Shown: positions 8,038 to 18,100, counted from the first letter of the stretch. The stretch: 36,459 nt of DNA from Phycisphaerae bacterium (GCA_030426385.1 JAUHYI010000047.1:1-36459); one strand, 5' to 3'. The notes: generated by a model not told the origin, from the sequence alone. Program-made: numbers and translations.

Positions 8038-10500
8038 TCACCGTTTGGGCTTACGCTTTTTGTTATTGGATTTGCCCTGATTCTTCTGCTTCATGGCTTC
8101 CTCCTGACGGGATTGCATTTCCGCCTGCATGCGCGCGGCCCATTGTCCAAAACGGCCCGGAGCTTTCTTTTCCTTTGGCGTCAGCAATGTGCCAGCTTCT
8201 TCTTCACGCTTGATATGGCGTCGCACAATGGTGCTGTCGATGATGCCCGCTGCGGTCGAGGCCACCATGTACAGCGTCAAACCACTTGGGGCCGAATAGA
8301 GGAACACTGGAAACAGCAAGGTCATGAAGCGCATCATTTTTTGCTGTTGCGCTTGTTGCTCGTTCTGAGCTGGGGGCGTCATCAGTTTTTGCTGAATGAA
8401 AAACACCACCGCCATCAGAATTGGAATCACATTGATGCCCGCAAAATGCGGATTCACAAACGGCAACCATGTCAGCGTATAACCCTCACCGGCAAACCGA
8501 ATAAAATTATCCGGCTGTGACAGGTCTGCTAGAAACGCCCAGTTGCCATTGCTCAGCCATTGGAACACGCCGTAAAACGCCGACTCATGACGCAGTTCGA
8601 TGGCGTAATACAACATCGCATACAACGCGACCCAGATTGGCATTTGCAGGAACATCGGCAAACAGCCCAACATGTTCAGTGGATTGACTCCGCGTTCGCG
8701 GAACAGTCGCATCTGTTCCTGCTGGATTTTCTGTTTGTCATCGCCATATTTTTTCTTCAGCTTTTCAATCTCTGGCTGAATCGATGCCATCTGTTTGCTC
8801 ATGCGCATCATGTTGATCTGCGACCGCTTGGTAATCGGGTGCAACAGACCACGCACGACAATCACCAGAATGATGATTGCTACGCCCCAGTCAAACACGA
8901 GGCCGTGAATGAATTCCAGGAACGACAACAGGAAACGAGCCAACCACTGGAATGTGCACAGAGCGCAGCCCAGTTCGTAGCGAATCATTTCCATGAAAAA
9001 CAAACGTTCGTAGGGCGGCGTTTGGAAAACTTCTTTTTTGCGAGGCCCCGCGTAGATGGCAAAGTCAACGGAGGTGCTCGCCCCCGCGGCGATGGTTGTC
9101 GGATTGGTGCCCAGGGTCAACACTAATCCGTGATCGTCCAGTTGCCGTTTCGGGCCTTTCTGACCAATGACGCGCACACCCAAACGGGGAAACAATTCGT
9201 CCATTGCGGGGATGTTATGCGTGGCCACATCGTCAGCGACGTTGGGCATTGTGGCGACCACGAAATACCGGTTTTCCGAAGCGATCCAGGCCAGCTCTGT
9301 ATTTTTGCTGGATAGATCAGGGTTCGGCCACAATGGTCGCAAATCCGCGACGAATCCACGGTCAGGTTCGATCAGAATCGGTTGGCCATTCGAATCACGA
9401 ACGATATTGCCTTGACTGTCGCGCTGAGCGCGAAAATCGATAAACGTTCCGCCAAATTTAGCTGCCAGTTCCGCCTGATTGTCGGCACTGACCAGATCCG
9501 TTCGGGCAATGAACGCATTTTTCGTGTAAATAAAATCACGACTGTAATTCAGTTCGTACTTCGGATTGATATCGAAATAGCCGGCCACGAACATACGACG
9601 ATCGCCCAGATATGCGGCATCATCATTAACCGGATCGCCTTGGCCGTTTTGTTCCCACACGATTTCCAATGGGCCATCGGTGTGGTTGGTTAAACGTTGC
9701 TCAACGCGCAGGTGGTAATCACCCGGTTCCAAATGGTATCGACGATCAACAGTCAGGACAGGCGTTTCGCTCGCATCCACAATCACGGCACGATACGTCA
9801 CCGTATGCACGCTGGCGTCGGTTGTGGCGATTGGGAGCGCGGTTGGCGCTACAGTTGGCGCGGCCGATGCGGTATCAATATCTGACGTGCTCGCATCAAC
9901 CAGCGTCCAGCGCACATTATCCAGCGCGACAATCGTGCCGTTAATGCTGACATTGCGGGCCGCATACGGATACAACTCGTAGCCACCGGTCGCGACGGTC
10001 TGAGCTACCACATAGGGTTGCTTCGCGCCCTCGCCTTCGACGGCCATGCGATAATCCGACAGACTGATGCGCCAGATGCCAGCGCCCCATGTCGTGGTTT
10101 CTGCGCGAATTTTAAACGCGCCGTCAGGCGTATCCGATCCAATGTACGCGTTGTTACTTTCACGCGTGGGTTCGGCTACATGTAAACCTTCGATGGCATC
10201 CACATCGACAGCAACCGGCGGTGCGGCAGCAGCACTGGCATCAGAATCTTCTACAGGTTTTGCAGTCACTGACGCGGTTTGTTGATCGGGCACGCCGCCA
10301 GCTTCTTCAGTCGCTTCATCTGTGGGTACTATCGGTAACGCTGGGGGGGTATCGGTGTTCGACACCGAATTGCCATCGGCAGATACAGACGTGACGGCGT
10401 CATCGTCCGACACCGTCGTGCCCGGTCGGTTGGCCATCATCAAGACGCCCAAACCCACCGCACTGGCAATCACCCAAATTGTGATTAATTTTTTATTCAA
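8038..10500 (-). CDS. yidC: Membrane protein insertase YidC (long form)
   Basis: YidC/Oxa1/Alb3 inserts and folds inner-membrane proteins, alone or with SecYEG. The 820 residues begin with a signal-anchor helix (LITIWVIASAVGLGVLMMA), then an Asp/Ser/Thr/Ala-rich linker and a large periplasmic beta domain. The C-terminal insertase core spans roughly residues 505-780, with VIVVRGLLHPITKRSQ carrying the conserved groove Arg, the cytoplasmic coiled segment IEKLKKKYGDDKQKIQ, and GCLPMFLQMPIWVALY. The tail ends in Lys/Arg-rich sequence. It is much longer than E. coli YidC (548). The start must be TTG at 10500: a TGA lies in frame four codons upstream, and the first in-frame ATG (residue 21) would delete most of the first helix. 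It is operonic with mnmE. Confidence 0.95.
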   Translation of the reverse strand: MNKKLITIWVIASAVGLGVLMMANRPGTTVSDDDAVTSVSADGNSVSNTDTPPALPIVPTDEATEEAGGVPDQQTASVTAKPVEDSDASAAAAPPVAVDVDAIEGLHVAEPTRESNNAYIGSDTPDGAFKIRAETTTWGAGIWRISLSDYRMAVEGEGAKQPYVVAQTVATGGYELYPYAARNVSINGTIVALDNVRWTLVDASTSDIDTASAAPTVAPTALPIATTDASVHTVTYRAVIVDASETPVLTVDRRYHLEPGDYHLRVEQRLTNHTDGPLEIVWEQNGQGDPVNDDAAYLGDRRMFVAGYFDINPKYELNYSRDFIYTKNAFIARTDLVSADNQAELAAKFGGTFIDFRAQRDSQGNIVRDSNGQPILIEPDRGFVADLRPLWPNPDLSSKNTELAWIASENRYFVVATMPNVADDVATHNIPAMDELFPRLGVRVIGQKGPKRQLDDHGLVLTLGTNPTTIAAGASTSVDFAIYAGPRKKEVFQTPPYERLFFMEMIRYELGCALCTFQWLARFLLSFLEFIHGLVFDWGVAIIILVIVVRGLLHPITKRSQINMMRMSKQMASIQPEIEKLKKKYGDDKQKIQQEQMRLFRERGVNPLNMLGCLPMFLQMPIWVALYAMLYYAIELRHESAFYGVFQWLSNGNWAFLADLSQPDNFIRFAGEGYTLTWLPFVNPHFAGINVIPILMAVVFFIQQKLMTPPAQNEQQAQQQKMMRFMTLLFPVFLYSAPSGLTLYMVASTAAGIIDSTIVRRHIKREEEAGTLLTPKEKKAPGRFGQWAARMQAEMQSRQEEAMKQKNQGKSNNKKRKPKR

Positions 10501-10607
10501 AACTTCGACTCACACTGGTAAACAGGACATAAATAGCAGATCGGCAAGTATACGTCGTCTGGCTAGTTCCAGCGAACGCGGTGGATAATCCTAAGGCTCC
10601 ACCGTGC

Positions 10608-10734
10608 CCTAAAATGGCGAGATTCTGCGTGTTCAGACTCGCGGACACAATAGATGTGCCAACGTGGGCATGCATAGGTTCAGCTGAAATTACGGTCGAG
10701 GCTATTATCGTCTCAACAAAATGACCTAAAATGG
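10608..10734 (+). promoter_or_regulatory. Direct repeat CCTAAAATGG and palindrome upstream of the AraC-type gene
   Basis: The 240 bp between yidC and the regulator gene at 10741 contain CCTAAAATGG at 10608-10617 and again at 10725-10734, the second ending 6 bases before the GTG start. Between them is a perfect 10-bp palindrome TTCAGCTGAA at 10679-10688. AraC-family proteins often bind direct repeats, so this could be an autoregulatory operator. The sequence shows only the repeats. Confidence 0.35.
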
Positions 10735-10740
10735 GAATTC

Positions 10741-11592
10741 GTGAGCCAATCCTTGCAAATCCAATACGTTCTAGGCGGTGCGGCGACCTATTTGCCCGGG
10801 GCCAGTTTTGGGCCGCGCCGGTTAAACGATTATGAAGCGGTATGGATTGTCGATGGTGATGTCGCCTATTTCGTCGACGACGATCGATACGCGGTGGGTC
10901 CGGGTACATTGATTTTGGCTCGGCCAGGTTTTAACGACCGGTTCGTCTGGGACACCGTCAAACCCACACGACATTTGTATTTTCATTTCACGCCGATGTC
11001 GGTGCCAGATGATTGGCCGCCGACCAATGATTGGCCGATCGTGCGCATGATGCCCGACGGTGATATTTTGCGACCGCTGTTTCGCTACATCGTGGGCCAT
11101 TGCCTTGATGAACAGGTCACGCCGAATCTGACGCGCGCGGTGGAAATGTATCTAGGTGCTTATTTGCTGGGCCCGATGGGGCAGGTCAATGAATATGAAC
11201 AGACCTACCCCGAACCGGTGTTCAAAACGTTGCAATACATCCAGTCGCACATCCAGTCGGCCAACGAAGCACCCGAAGTCATGGTGTTGGCCGACTTGGC
11301 CAATGCTGCGGCGGTCAGTCCGGAACATTTGTGCCGGCTGTTTCGTCAGACATTTGGCATGTCCCCGATGCAAGTGGCTCGTCTGATGCGATTGGATCAG
11401 GCGGTCACGTTAATCGCGCGTTCGAATTTCAGTTTGAAACAGATCGCCCACCGTTGCGGTTTTGCCAGTCCGTTTCATTTTTCCAAATGCTTTCGCCATA
11501 CCTATGGGCGTAGTCCCAGCGATGTACGAAAATCAATTCAGGCTGGCGAGTTCCCCCCGATGTCGCCGCTTCATCGCGCGGCAAATCCGTGA
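10741..11592 (+). CDS. AraC-family transcriptional regulator
   Basis: The 283-residue protein has an N-terminal cupin-like ligand domain (for example YFVDDDRYAVGPGTLILARPG near residues 38-60) and a C-terminal pair of helix-turn-helix motifs over the last ~100 residues. The first HTH includes ANAAAVSPEHLCRLFRQTFG. The second includes IAHRCGFASPFHFSKCFRH followed by GRSPSDVRKS, the AraC/XylS signature. The ligand is unknown. The start is GTG at 10741, preceded by GGGAATTC, a weak site. It is transcribed away from yidC and converges on rseP. The genes around it are housekeeping, so its target is not obvious from context and may be elsewhere. Confidence 0.92.
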   Translation: MSQSLQIQYVLGGAATYLPGASFGPRRLNDYEAVWIVDGDVAYFVDDDRYAVGPGTLILARPGFNDRFVWDTVKPTRHLYFHFTPMSVPDDWPPTNDWPIVRMMPDGDILRPLFRYIVGHCLDEQVTPNLTRAVEMYLGAYLLGPMGQVNEYEQTYPEPVFKTLQYIQSHIQSANEAPEVMVLADLANAAAVSPEHLCRLFRQTFGMSPMQVARLMRLDQAVTLIARSNFSLKQIAHRCGFASPFHFSKCFRHTYGRSPSDVRKSIQAGEFPPMSPLHRAANP

Positions 11593-11641
11593 ATAGTGAT
11601 TCATGAATCGCCATGGATGAACGTTTCTTCAGACCGTGCGA

Positions 11642-13723
11642 TTAGATTCCAATCCAATTGCGAATGTCATTGAACGTCACCATCAAAAACACCACCGCGA
11701 TGGCCGCGAGTCCGACGTAGGTCACCGCCGCTTGAATCTGTGGGCTGACGGGTGAGCCCTTGATTTTTTCGATGATGAGTAACACCATGTGTCCGCCATC
11801 AACGATGGGGAAGGGCAGAAAATTGATGACCGCGAGATTGACACTGATCATGCCCAGGAAAAACAGGGTGTAGGTGACGCCATGATTGTTGGCAATGATA
11901 GTGCCGATGCGAGCAATGCCGACCGGGCCGTTGAGGTGTTTGATGCTGAGTTTACCCTGCACCAATCGCATCAAGGTGATGTAGGTTTGCACCACAATCT
12001 GCTGGGTTTTGCGAACGCCCAGGGTTGCGGCGTGGATCGGACCCGTGGCCCGGATGGGAACTTCCAATTGCGTGACATCCAAGGGCTGGTTCCACGAGGC
12101 GGAGGCCAGCGCGGCAATTTGTGCGTCATCGATCGCAATGGTGTGCGTTTCGGTCGGTTGGCCCGCGACGTTCAACGCAAACCCTAATGTGATTTCGCGT
12201 TGGTCGGGTTGGTCGTGAATCAGGTTTTGCAAAGCACGTTGCAGGTCGGCAAAACTGCTGATTGGTTGGCCGTTGAACTCGGTGATTTTTGAGCCCGGCG
12301 TCAACAATGCAGCCGTCGGCGAATTGTCCAACGTCGTGCTAACCAGATTCGTATGCGTGGCTGGAAAAGGCGAGATGCCGATCAACCCCTTGCGATTGGG
12401 CGTGACCGGATTGATCTGTAATTCCACACCCTGGCGCATCACGGTCAAGGCAATCGGCGTGCGGCCTGATGCCTGGACGATCTCGCTGATTTCACGGTAG
12501 CTGGGCCATTGCCGCGCCCCGACCTGAACCAGCAGGTCGTCAACAAGCAACCCAGCTTTTTCTGCAGGCGAGCCGGGTTCCACATACATCACCTGTGTCA
12601 CCGGCACCATGCCCAGCAAGTTGGACATACCTTCATTATCAAACGGCGGGATGGCCACGGCCGACACCGGAGCCACCGCTTGTTCACCGGTTGTTGGATT
12701 GGTGAACGTCACATTGACCGGTTGGCCTTGCGCGGCGGTGATGATGTTGTTGTATTCATAAAACTGTGACACGGGCTGCTCGCCAACGTGCGTGATCATC
12801 ATGCCGGGCTTAACGCCATGCTTCGCCAATTGTGGCTTTAACTCTTTATGTCCCTCGGGTGTGACCATTTCCAATGACAACGGTCGAGCAATGCCAAACG
12901 CCAAAAGCGGTGGGGCGTTGAACTGTTCCAACATGACAGGCTTCATGCGATACGTCAGTGGCTCGGGTTCGCCATCACGTTGAATCGTCAGCACAGTGGC
13001 CTCGTCTTCGCTGCCCAGGGCTGCGGCGATCATCACATCCGTAAAGTCCAGCGTTTCCTCACCATCGACATGCGTGATGCGGTCGGCGGGTTTGAGCCCC
13101 TGGTATTGGTCATCACCATCATGGCCATCGGCATAGGTGATCGCAGCAGGCATATCCGCGGCGACATCACCCACCTGCGCCGGTGGGAAATTCACGCCGA
13201 TCATAAATGCAATCACGAAGAATATGAACGCAAAAATCATGTTCATGATCACGCCTGCGCTGATCACACACATTCGCGCCCACACAGGCTTACTGTTGTA
13301 AGCACGCGGGTCGTTGCTGCGCGCAGCAGGATCAAGATCTTCCTGGCCCACCATTTTGACATAGCCGCCCAATGGCAATGAACTCAATCGATATTCCGTC
13401 TCGCCCAACCCCAATGCCTGTTCAGCGCGGGCATGGCGTTCGTAATCCGGCAAATCGTTTAATTCCGATTCGTGCGCTTCGATCCATTCGGCAATCTGTT
13501 TGTTGTATTTTGGCTCGGTCGAACCGAAGCGAACCCCCATCCCCTTGCGATACGAGCACACGGCATTGCCCATGCCCACGGCAAATTGCGTGCAACGGAT
13601 GCCCACTGATCGGGCGACCAGGAAATGCCCTAACTCATGAACGAAAATCAGAAAACTGAATCCGATCAGGAAAACAATAAATCCGCCGATGCCTTGGAAA
13701 ATACTTATCAACGATTCAATCAT
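11642..13723 (-). CDS. rseP: Site-2 protease RseP-like, with several PDZ-like segments
   Basis: This is a membrane-embedded zinc metalloprotease of the S2P/RseP family, which cleaves anti-sigma factors or signal-peptide remnants within the membrane. Helix 1 contains the zinc motif HELGH at residues 29-33. YRLSSLPLGGYVKMVGQED follows, and the C-terminal membrane half has NFLPFPIVDGGH near residue 636, the third zinc ligand motif. Between the second and third membrane segments I see about four PDZ-like stretches, with cores such as GLKPADRITHVDG, GVKPGMMITHVGE, PAEKAGLLVDDLLVQVG and TPGSKITEFNG. This explains 693 residues against ~450 in E. coli. It is the last gene of rne-dxr-rseP, 35 bp after dxr. 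A functional link to the ECF anti-sigma at 25445 is conceivable but unproven. Confidence 0.93.
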   Translation of the reverse strand: MIESLISIFQGIGGFIVFLIGFSFLIFVHELGHFLVARSVGIRCTQFAVGMGNAVCSYRKGMGVRFGSTEPKYNKQIAEWIEAHESELNDLPDYERHARAEQALGLGETEYRLSSLPLGGYVKMVGQEDLDPAARSNDPRAYNSKPVWARMCVISAGVIMNMIFAFIFFVIAFMIGVNFPPAQVGDVAADMPAAITYADGHDGDDQYQGLKPADRITHVDGEETLDFTDVMIAAALGSEDEATVLTIQRDGEPEPLTYRMKPVMLEQFNAPPLLAFGIARPLSLEMVTPEGHKELKPQLAKHGVKPGMMITHVGEQPVSQFYEYNNIITAAQGQPVNVTFTNPTTGEQAVAPVSAVAIPPFDNEGMSNLLGMVPVTQVMYVEPGSPAEKAGLLVDDLLVQVGARQWPSYREISEIVQASGRTPIALTVMRQGVELQINPVTPNRKGLIGISPFPATHTNLVSTTLDNSPTAALLTPGSKITEFNGQPISSFADLQRALQNLIHDQPDQREITLGFALNVAGQPTETHTIAIDDAQIAALASASWNQPLDVTQLEVPIRATGPIHAATLGVRKTQQIVVQTYITLMRLVQGKLSIKHLNGPVGIARIGTIIANNHGVTYTLFFLGMISVNLAVINFLPFPIVDGGHMVLLIIEKIKGSPVSPQIQAAVTYVGLAAIAVVFLMVTFNDIRNWIGI

Positions 13724-13758
13724 AGGATTCTCGGGATTCTTAGGAAGTGCTCAGATAC

Positions 13759-15165
13759 TCAGGAAGACGCGCCGACCTGTTGACGAACATACGCTCGTGC
13801 CTGTTGGTCGGCGCCCAGAATTGTTTCCAAATCCGTGGCGGGTTTCAGATCAATGGCCGATAACGCATCGGCTACTAATTCAACAATACGACCGAACCGG
13901 ATGCGTTGTTCTAAAAACGCAGCGACCGCAGCTTCATTGGCGGCATTAAACACGGCCCCGGCGGTGCTGTGACTCACTTCTGACGCTTGATTCGGTGAAC
14001 CTTTGTCACCAGAGCCGGTGGTGGCAACGGCTCCAATCACATCGTAGGCCAGTTTGATTGACGGAAATCGTTCGAAATCCGGCGGCTCAAAGGCCAACCC
14101 TGTTAATGTCGACCAATCCATCGCCTCGCTACAGCCCGACGAACGGTCCGGATAGGTCAGGGCATACTGGATCGGCGTTTTCATGTCCGGAGCGCCCAAT
14201 TGGGCCAAAATCGAATGATCCGTAAATTCCACAAAACTATGAATCACCGATTGCGGATGCACGATGACCTCGATCTGTTCGCCCGGCAGGTCAAATAACC
14301 AGTGCGCTTCGATGACCTCGAGCGCTTTGTTCATCATCGTGGCGGAATCGATTGTGATTTTCGGACCCATTTTCCAAGTCGGATGATTGAGCGCCTGTTC
14401 CACCGTGGCCTCGGCCATGTCCGATTTTGATTTCGTGCGAAACGGTCCGCCCGAGGCGGTCAACACAATGCGTTTGATCACGCGTTTGGCCTGGCCGATC
14501 AAGCATTGAAAAATAGCGGAGTGTTCGGAATCCACCGGAATGATATCGACCCCGTGTTGGCGGGCCAGGGGTTTAACAATCGCACCAGCGGCGACCAGGG
14601 TTTCCTTGTTCGCCAATCCAATGCGACATCCCTTGCGTATCGCGGTCATCGTCGCAGGCAAACCCGCGCTGCCCACCACCGCGGCCATTACATCGGTCGC
14701 ATCGCAATGTTCGACCAATTGCTCGGCTGCCTGTTCGCCAGCAAACACCGTCACGCCCGGCAGCGCTTCACGTAATGTGTCGCGTTGCGTAGCGTCGGCA
14801 ATCGCAACCGCCTCCACCTCATATGCCCGCGCCTGTTCGATCAGCAAATCGGCTCGCCGACCGCCAGCAATACCTACCACTGTGACGTCCATCAATTCGG
14901 CATCGCGCAAATGTTTGGCCACTGCCAACGTATTCACCCCGATGCTACCGGTGCTGCCCAACACAACCAACCGGCGCGCATCGGGCATCACGCGTGGCGA
15001 CTGGGATGCGACGGACTTGTCCCCGGGTCTGGTGTTGGCCGATGGAGCGGATGAGTTTCCAGATTGTGAGAGGGACGCAGGTGTTGGTGTGTGTATGTGA
15101 GGCTGTGTGGGAGGGGGAATGTGGGGAGGAGTGTGGGGGGGAGTGTGGGGGGATGGGGGGGTCAT
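13759..15165 (-). CDS. dxr: 1-deoxy-D-xylulose 5-phosphate reductoisomerase
   Basis: Dxr converts DXP to 2-C-methyl-D-erythritol 4-phosphate with NADPH, the first committed step of MEP isoprenoid synthesis. Signatures are LGSTGSIGVNTL (NADPH binding, residues ~69-80), GLANKETLVAAG, VDSEHSAIFQCL (metal ligands), TASGGPFR, NHPTWKMGPKITIDSATMMN and HPQSVIHSFVEF. The catalytic part would fit a start at residue 60 (MPDARRLVV), and most homologues start there. However, the ATG at 15165 overlaps the rne stop as ATGA, typical of translational coupling, so I keep the longer 468-residue form. The extra 59 residues are Pro/His/Thr-rich then Ser-rich, low complexity, and encoded by C tracts. Confidence 0.94.
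   Translation of the reverse strand: MTPPSPHTPPHTPPHIPPPTQPHIHTPTPASLSQSGNSSAPSANTRPGDKSVASQSPRVMPDARRLVVLGSTGSIGVNTLAVAKHLRDAELMDVTVVGIAGGRRADLLIEQARAYEVEAVAIADATQRDTLREALPGVTVFAGEQAAEQLVEHCDATDVMAAVVGSAGLPATMTAIRKGCRIGLANKETLVAAGAIVKPLARQHGVDIIPVDSEHSAIFQCLIGQAKRVIKRIVLTASGGPFRTKSKSDMAEATVEQALNHPTWKMGPKITIDSATMMNKALEVIEAHWLFDLPGEQIEVIVHPQSVIHSFVEFTDHSILAQLGAPDMKTPIQYALTYPDRSSGCSEAMDWSTLTGLAFEPPDFERFPSIKLAYDVIGAVATTGSGDKGSPNQASEVSHSTAGAVFNAANEAAVAAFLEQRIRFGRIVELVADALSAIDLKPATDLETILGADQQARAYVRQQVGASS
15109..15161 (+). repeat. G-tract cluster at the dxr 5' end
   Basis: The plus strand shows G runs of 3, 5, 4, 7, 6 and 7 separated by short GTGT/AT spacers, ending at the dxr start codon. In dxr mRNA this is a CCCCCCACACT-like repeat encoding Pro, His, Thr and Ser. 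It resembles the tracts at 1111-1146 and 5997-6058 in composition and orientation. Confidence 0.8.
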
Positions 15166-18100
15166 GCTGACGTGTTCTCCGTGTCGTTCTTGTGGTCAGT
15201 CTCGGTCACGGATTTTGAAGCGGAAGATTTCGCGGATGAGGTCGATGAGGATTCATCGCCAGCCTTTTTTTTGTCCGCGATATTGCCAGGCGAGTTAGCC
15301 GGGGTCGTATCACCCACCGCATGGATTTTGTTGGAATAACCATTGGATGTCACGATGGGCGCCGCATCGGTATGGTCGGACTGATCGGTTGATTTGGCGT
15401 TGCCATTCGATCCTTCGCTTGAGCTATTGCCGTCACGATTCGATGAGCCATTGCCACTACCACGCCGTCGCCGCCTACGTCGACGTTTGGGCTTGGCTTC
15501 GCTGTCACTATCACTGTGGCTATCATCCTGACTTTCGTTGTGACTATCGCCGCGATCGCCTTGCTCAAACAGACCATCTGATACCTGATTGCTCGTGTTT
15601 GAATTGGCCGCATTATTCGCATGTTCCGAATCACCCGAATCGGACGTCGAGGATTGTGACGATTCTGTAGCCGTATCCAGATTGCCGTTTGTCGAACCGT
15701 CGCCGGATTCGCCGTCTTGTTCATGATTGCCATCACGATTTCGACGATGCCGACGCCCGCCGCGCCGTCTGCGCCGTTTGGGTTTGATCGGGTCACCGTT
15801 TTCATCAAACGCAGCCACCGAATCGCGACCCGCAGTTTCCGGTGAATCCGAAGAGTTAGAAGACTCCGATTTTTCATCCGTTCGTTCGCTGGTGGACTCG
15901 TTTGAATCACGGGTCTGGCCATCCGAATATTCACCGTCGGCGTTACCCGTTTGGCTGTCGCGATTTTCCGCATCAGCCGAGGCGTCATTTTCGCCATAAC
16001 CTGATTCGGATGATTCTTCGCCTTCGATTCGTCGATGCTTACGGCCACCGCGTCGTCGCCGTCGTCGCCTTGGTTTGTCCTGGCCCGAACCATCGCGATT
16101 GTCATCGTTCCCAGTGGTGCGACTTCGTCCGCTTGATGCGTCCGCATCCGCACCATCACCATCATTGGTGCCGTGCACGTCATCAACACCATCGGCGGAG
16201 CCCGATGAACCGGATGCACTTTGATCGGTCATGGTTTCATCGAGTTCCGATTCGACGAGTTCGTCAGCCGGCTCATCTTCGAGAATGTCCAACTGGCTCA
16301 TCGGCGTCGGAGCGACCGCTTCGAGTTCTGGCTTTTGATTGATCCGTTTGCCGGATGCGGTAACCACGTTGCCGTTGATGTCATAGGCATCGATCGTGAG
16401 ATGATCGATGCGTCCGCCACCGACGCGAACCAGCACACGTTTTTTGAATCGCCGTTCCACGTCAGTCAATTGACTACGCTTGCGATTGAGTAATTGGAAT
16501 GCCACGTCCGGGCTGATCGTCAGTTCAACGCGATCCACCTTCGGATGTTGCAACACCACCGCCAATCGTCGCATCACATCGAGTACCACAGACTCGGGAC
16601 TTTTGACGTGACCCAATCCCGCACAGGCATCGCACTCTTTGACCATCGCGGTATTCAGCGATGGCCGCATGCGCTGGCGTGTCATTTCCAGAATGCCAAA
16701 CGTACTGATCGTACTGACCCGGGTGCGGGCTCGATCGTTTTTCAGGTTATTGCGAAAACGTGTTTCCAATTCACGCCGATGCCGCATGTGCCGCATATCG
16801 ATCAGGTCGTTGACAATCACGCCACCAAGATCGCGCAATCGCAACTGTCGACAGATTTCGTCGCAGGCTTCCAGATTGGTTTTATACGCGGTCGTTTCTG
16901 CGTCTTTGTTTTCACGACTTTTGCCGCTGTTGACGTCGATCGCAACGAGCGCTTCGGTCTGTTCGATCACCAGCGAACCGCCCGATGGCAAGGGCACTTC
17001 CCGAGCACTGATGTGGTCGATTTGCCGCTCGATATCGAATTTTTCAAAAATCGGCGTCGGCTCGTTGTATAGATAAACCCGCGATGCAGCACGTGGATTG
17101 GCAATTGATAGAAAATCGCTCGCTCGCTGGGCTGCAATCGGATCGTCCACGATGATCCGTTCGATGTCCGTGGTGAACACATCACGGATCGTGCGGACGA
17201 CCAGGTCCGATTCCGCATAGAGTTCGCCCACTCGCCGGGCGTTTTTTCGCCGTTGTTCGATTGATTTCCATAGCCGTTGCAAATACGCCAGATCGCGTTT
17301 CAGTTCGGTTTTGTTTCGCCCCATGCCTGCGGTGCGCACGATGAACCCAAACCCCGCAGGCGGATTCAATTCATCAAGAATTTTGCGCATCTCGCGTCGC
17401 GCTTCGTCGTCTTCGACTTTGCGTGTGACGCCAAGACGTTCCATGAATGGCATCATCACGATGAATCGGCCGGGGATCGACAGGTAACTGGTGAGCGTTG
17501 GGCCTTTGGTGCTGATGCCTTCTTTCAAGACCTGCACGAGAATATCCTGACCACGTCGCAAACATTTCTGAATAGGTGGGCGATCACGTCGTGGCGTTTT
17601 CATACCCACGCGTTCGACTTCTTCCTTGTCTGCACCGGGGAAATACATCGGGTGCAAATCGGAAATATGCAGGAACCCATTGCGTTCCAATCCGAAATCG
17701 ATAAACGCGGCCTGGATGGATGGCTCGACGTTGGTAACTCGGCCTTTGTAAATATTGCCGACGTGCAGATCGGAACTGGCTCGTTCCTGATACAGCTCTT
17801 CGAGTTTGTTGTTGGTGATCAACGCAATCCGGCATTCTTCGCCGGGAATGTAGTTGATGATCATCTCGGACTTGGCCGCGGCAGAACCACTTGACCCGCT
17901 TGACCCACTGGAACTGCTGGACCCACTGGTTCCGCGGGATCCGTTAGAAGCGCTAGAAGCGGAGGAACTGCGGGAAGACGACGATGATGAAGATGACGAC
18001 GTGCCGGAACTGGAATCGGCCCCGGAGTCGGATGCAGATTTGTTGGCCGGCCGGGATGATGATTTGCGGGTCGGACTAGCCGATTCGCTATTGTCATCGG

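Noticed and set aside
8560-9126. 188-codon plus-strand frame opposite yidC
   Set aside because: It is antisense to the conserved insertase core. The open frame reflects codon bias, and no motif or ribosome-binding site was seen.
11598-11609. Perfect palindrome GATTCATGAATC between the first AraC gene and rseP as a terminator
   Set aside because: The palindrome has no loop and no T-run, so it cannot form a normal terminator hairpin. Twelve bases may be chance.
15350-16219. 289-codon minus-strand frame within rne in another reading frame
   Set aside because: It arises from the repetitive, low-complexity C-terminal part of rne, is Met/Arg/Pro-rich without domain features, and has no start signal.
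16801-16830. Apparent change at the second catalytic Asp of RNase E/G (VNDLIDM versus VIDFIDM)
   Set aside because: Alignment by eye shows that Asn replaces the preceding Ile, and the catalytic Asp is kept.
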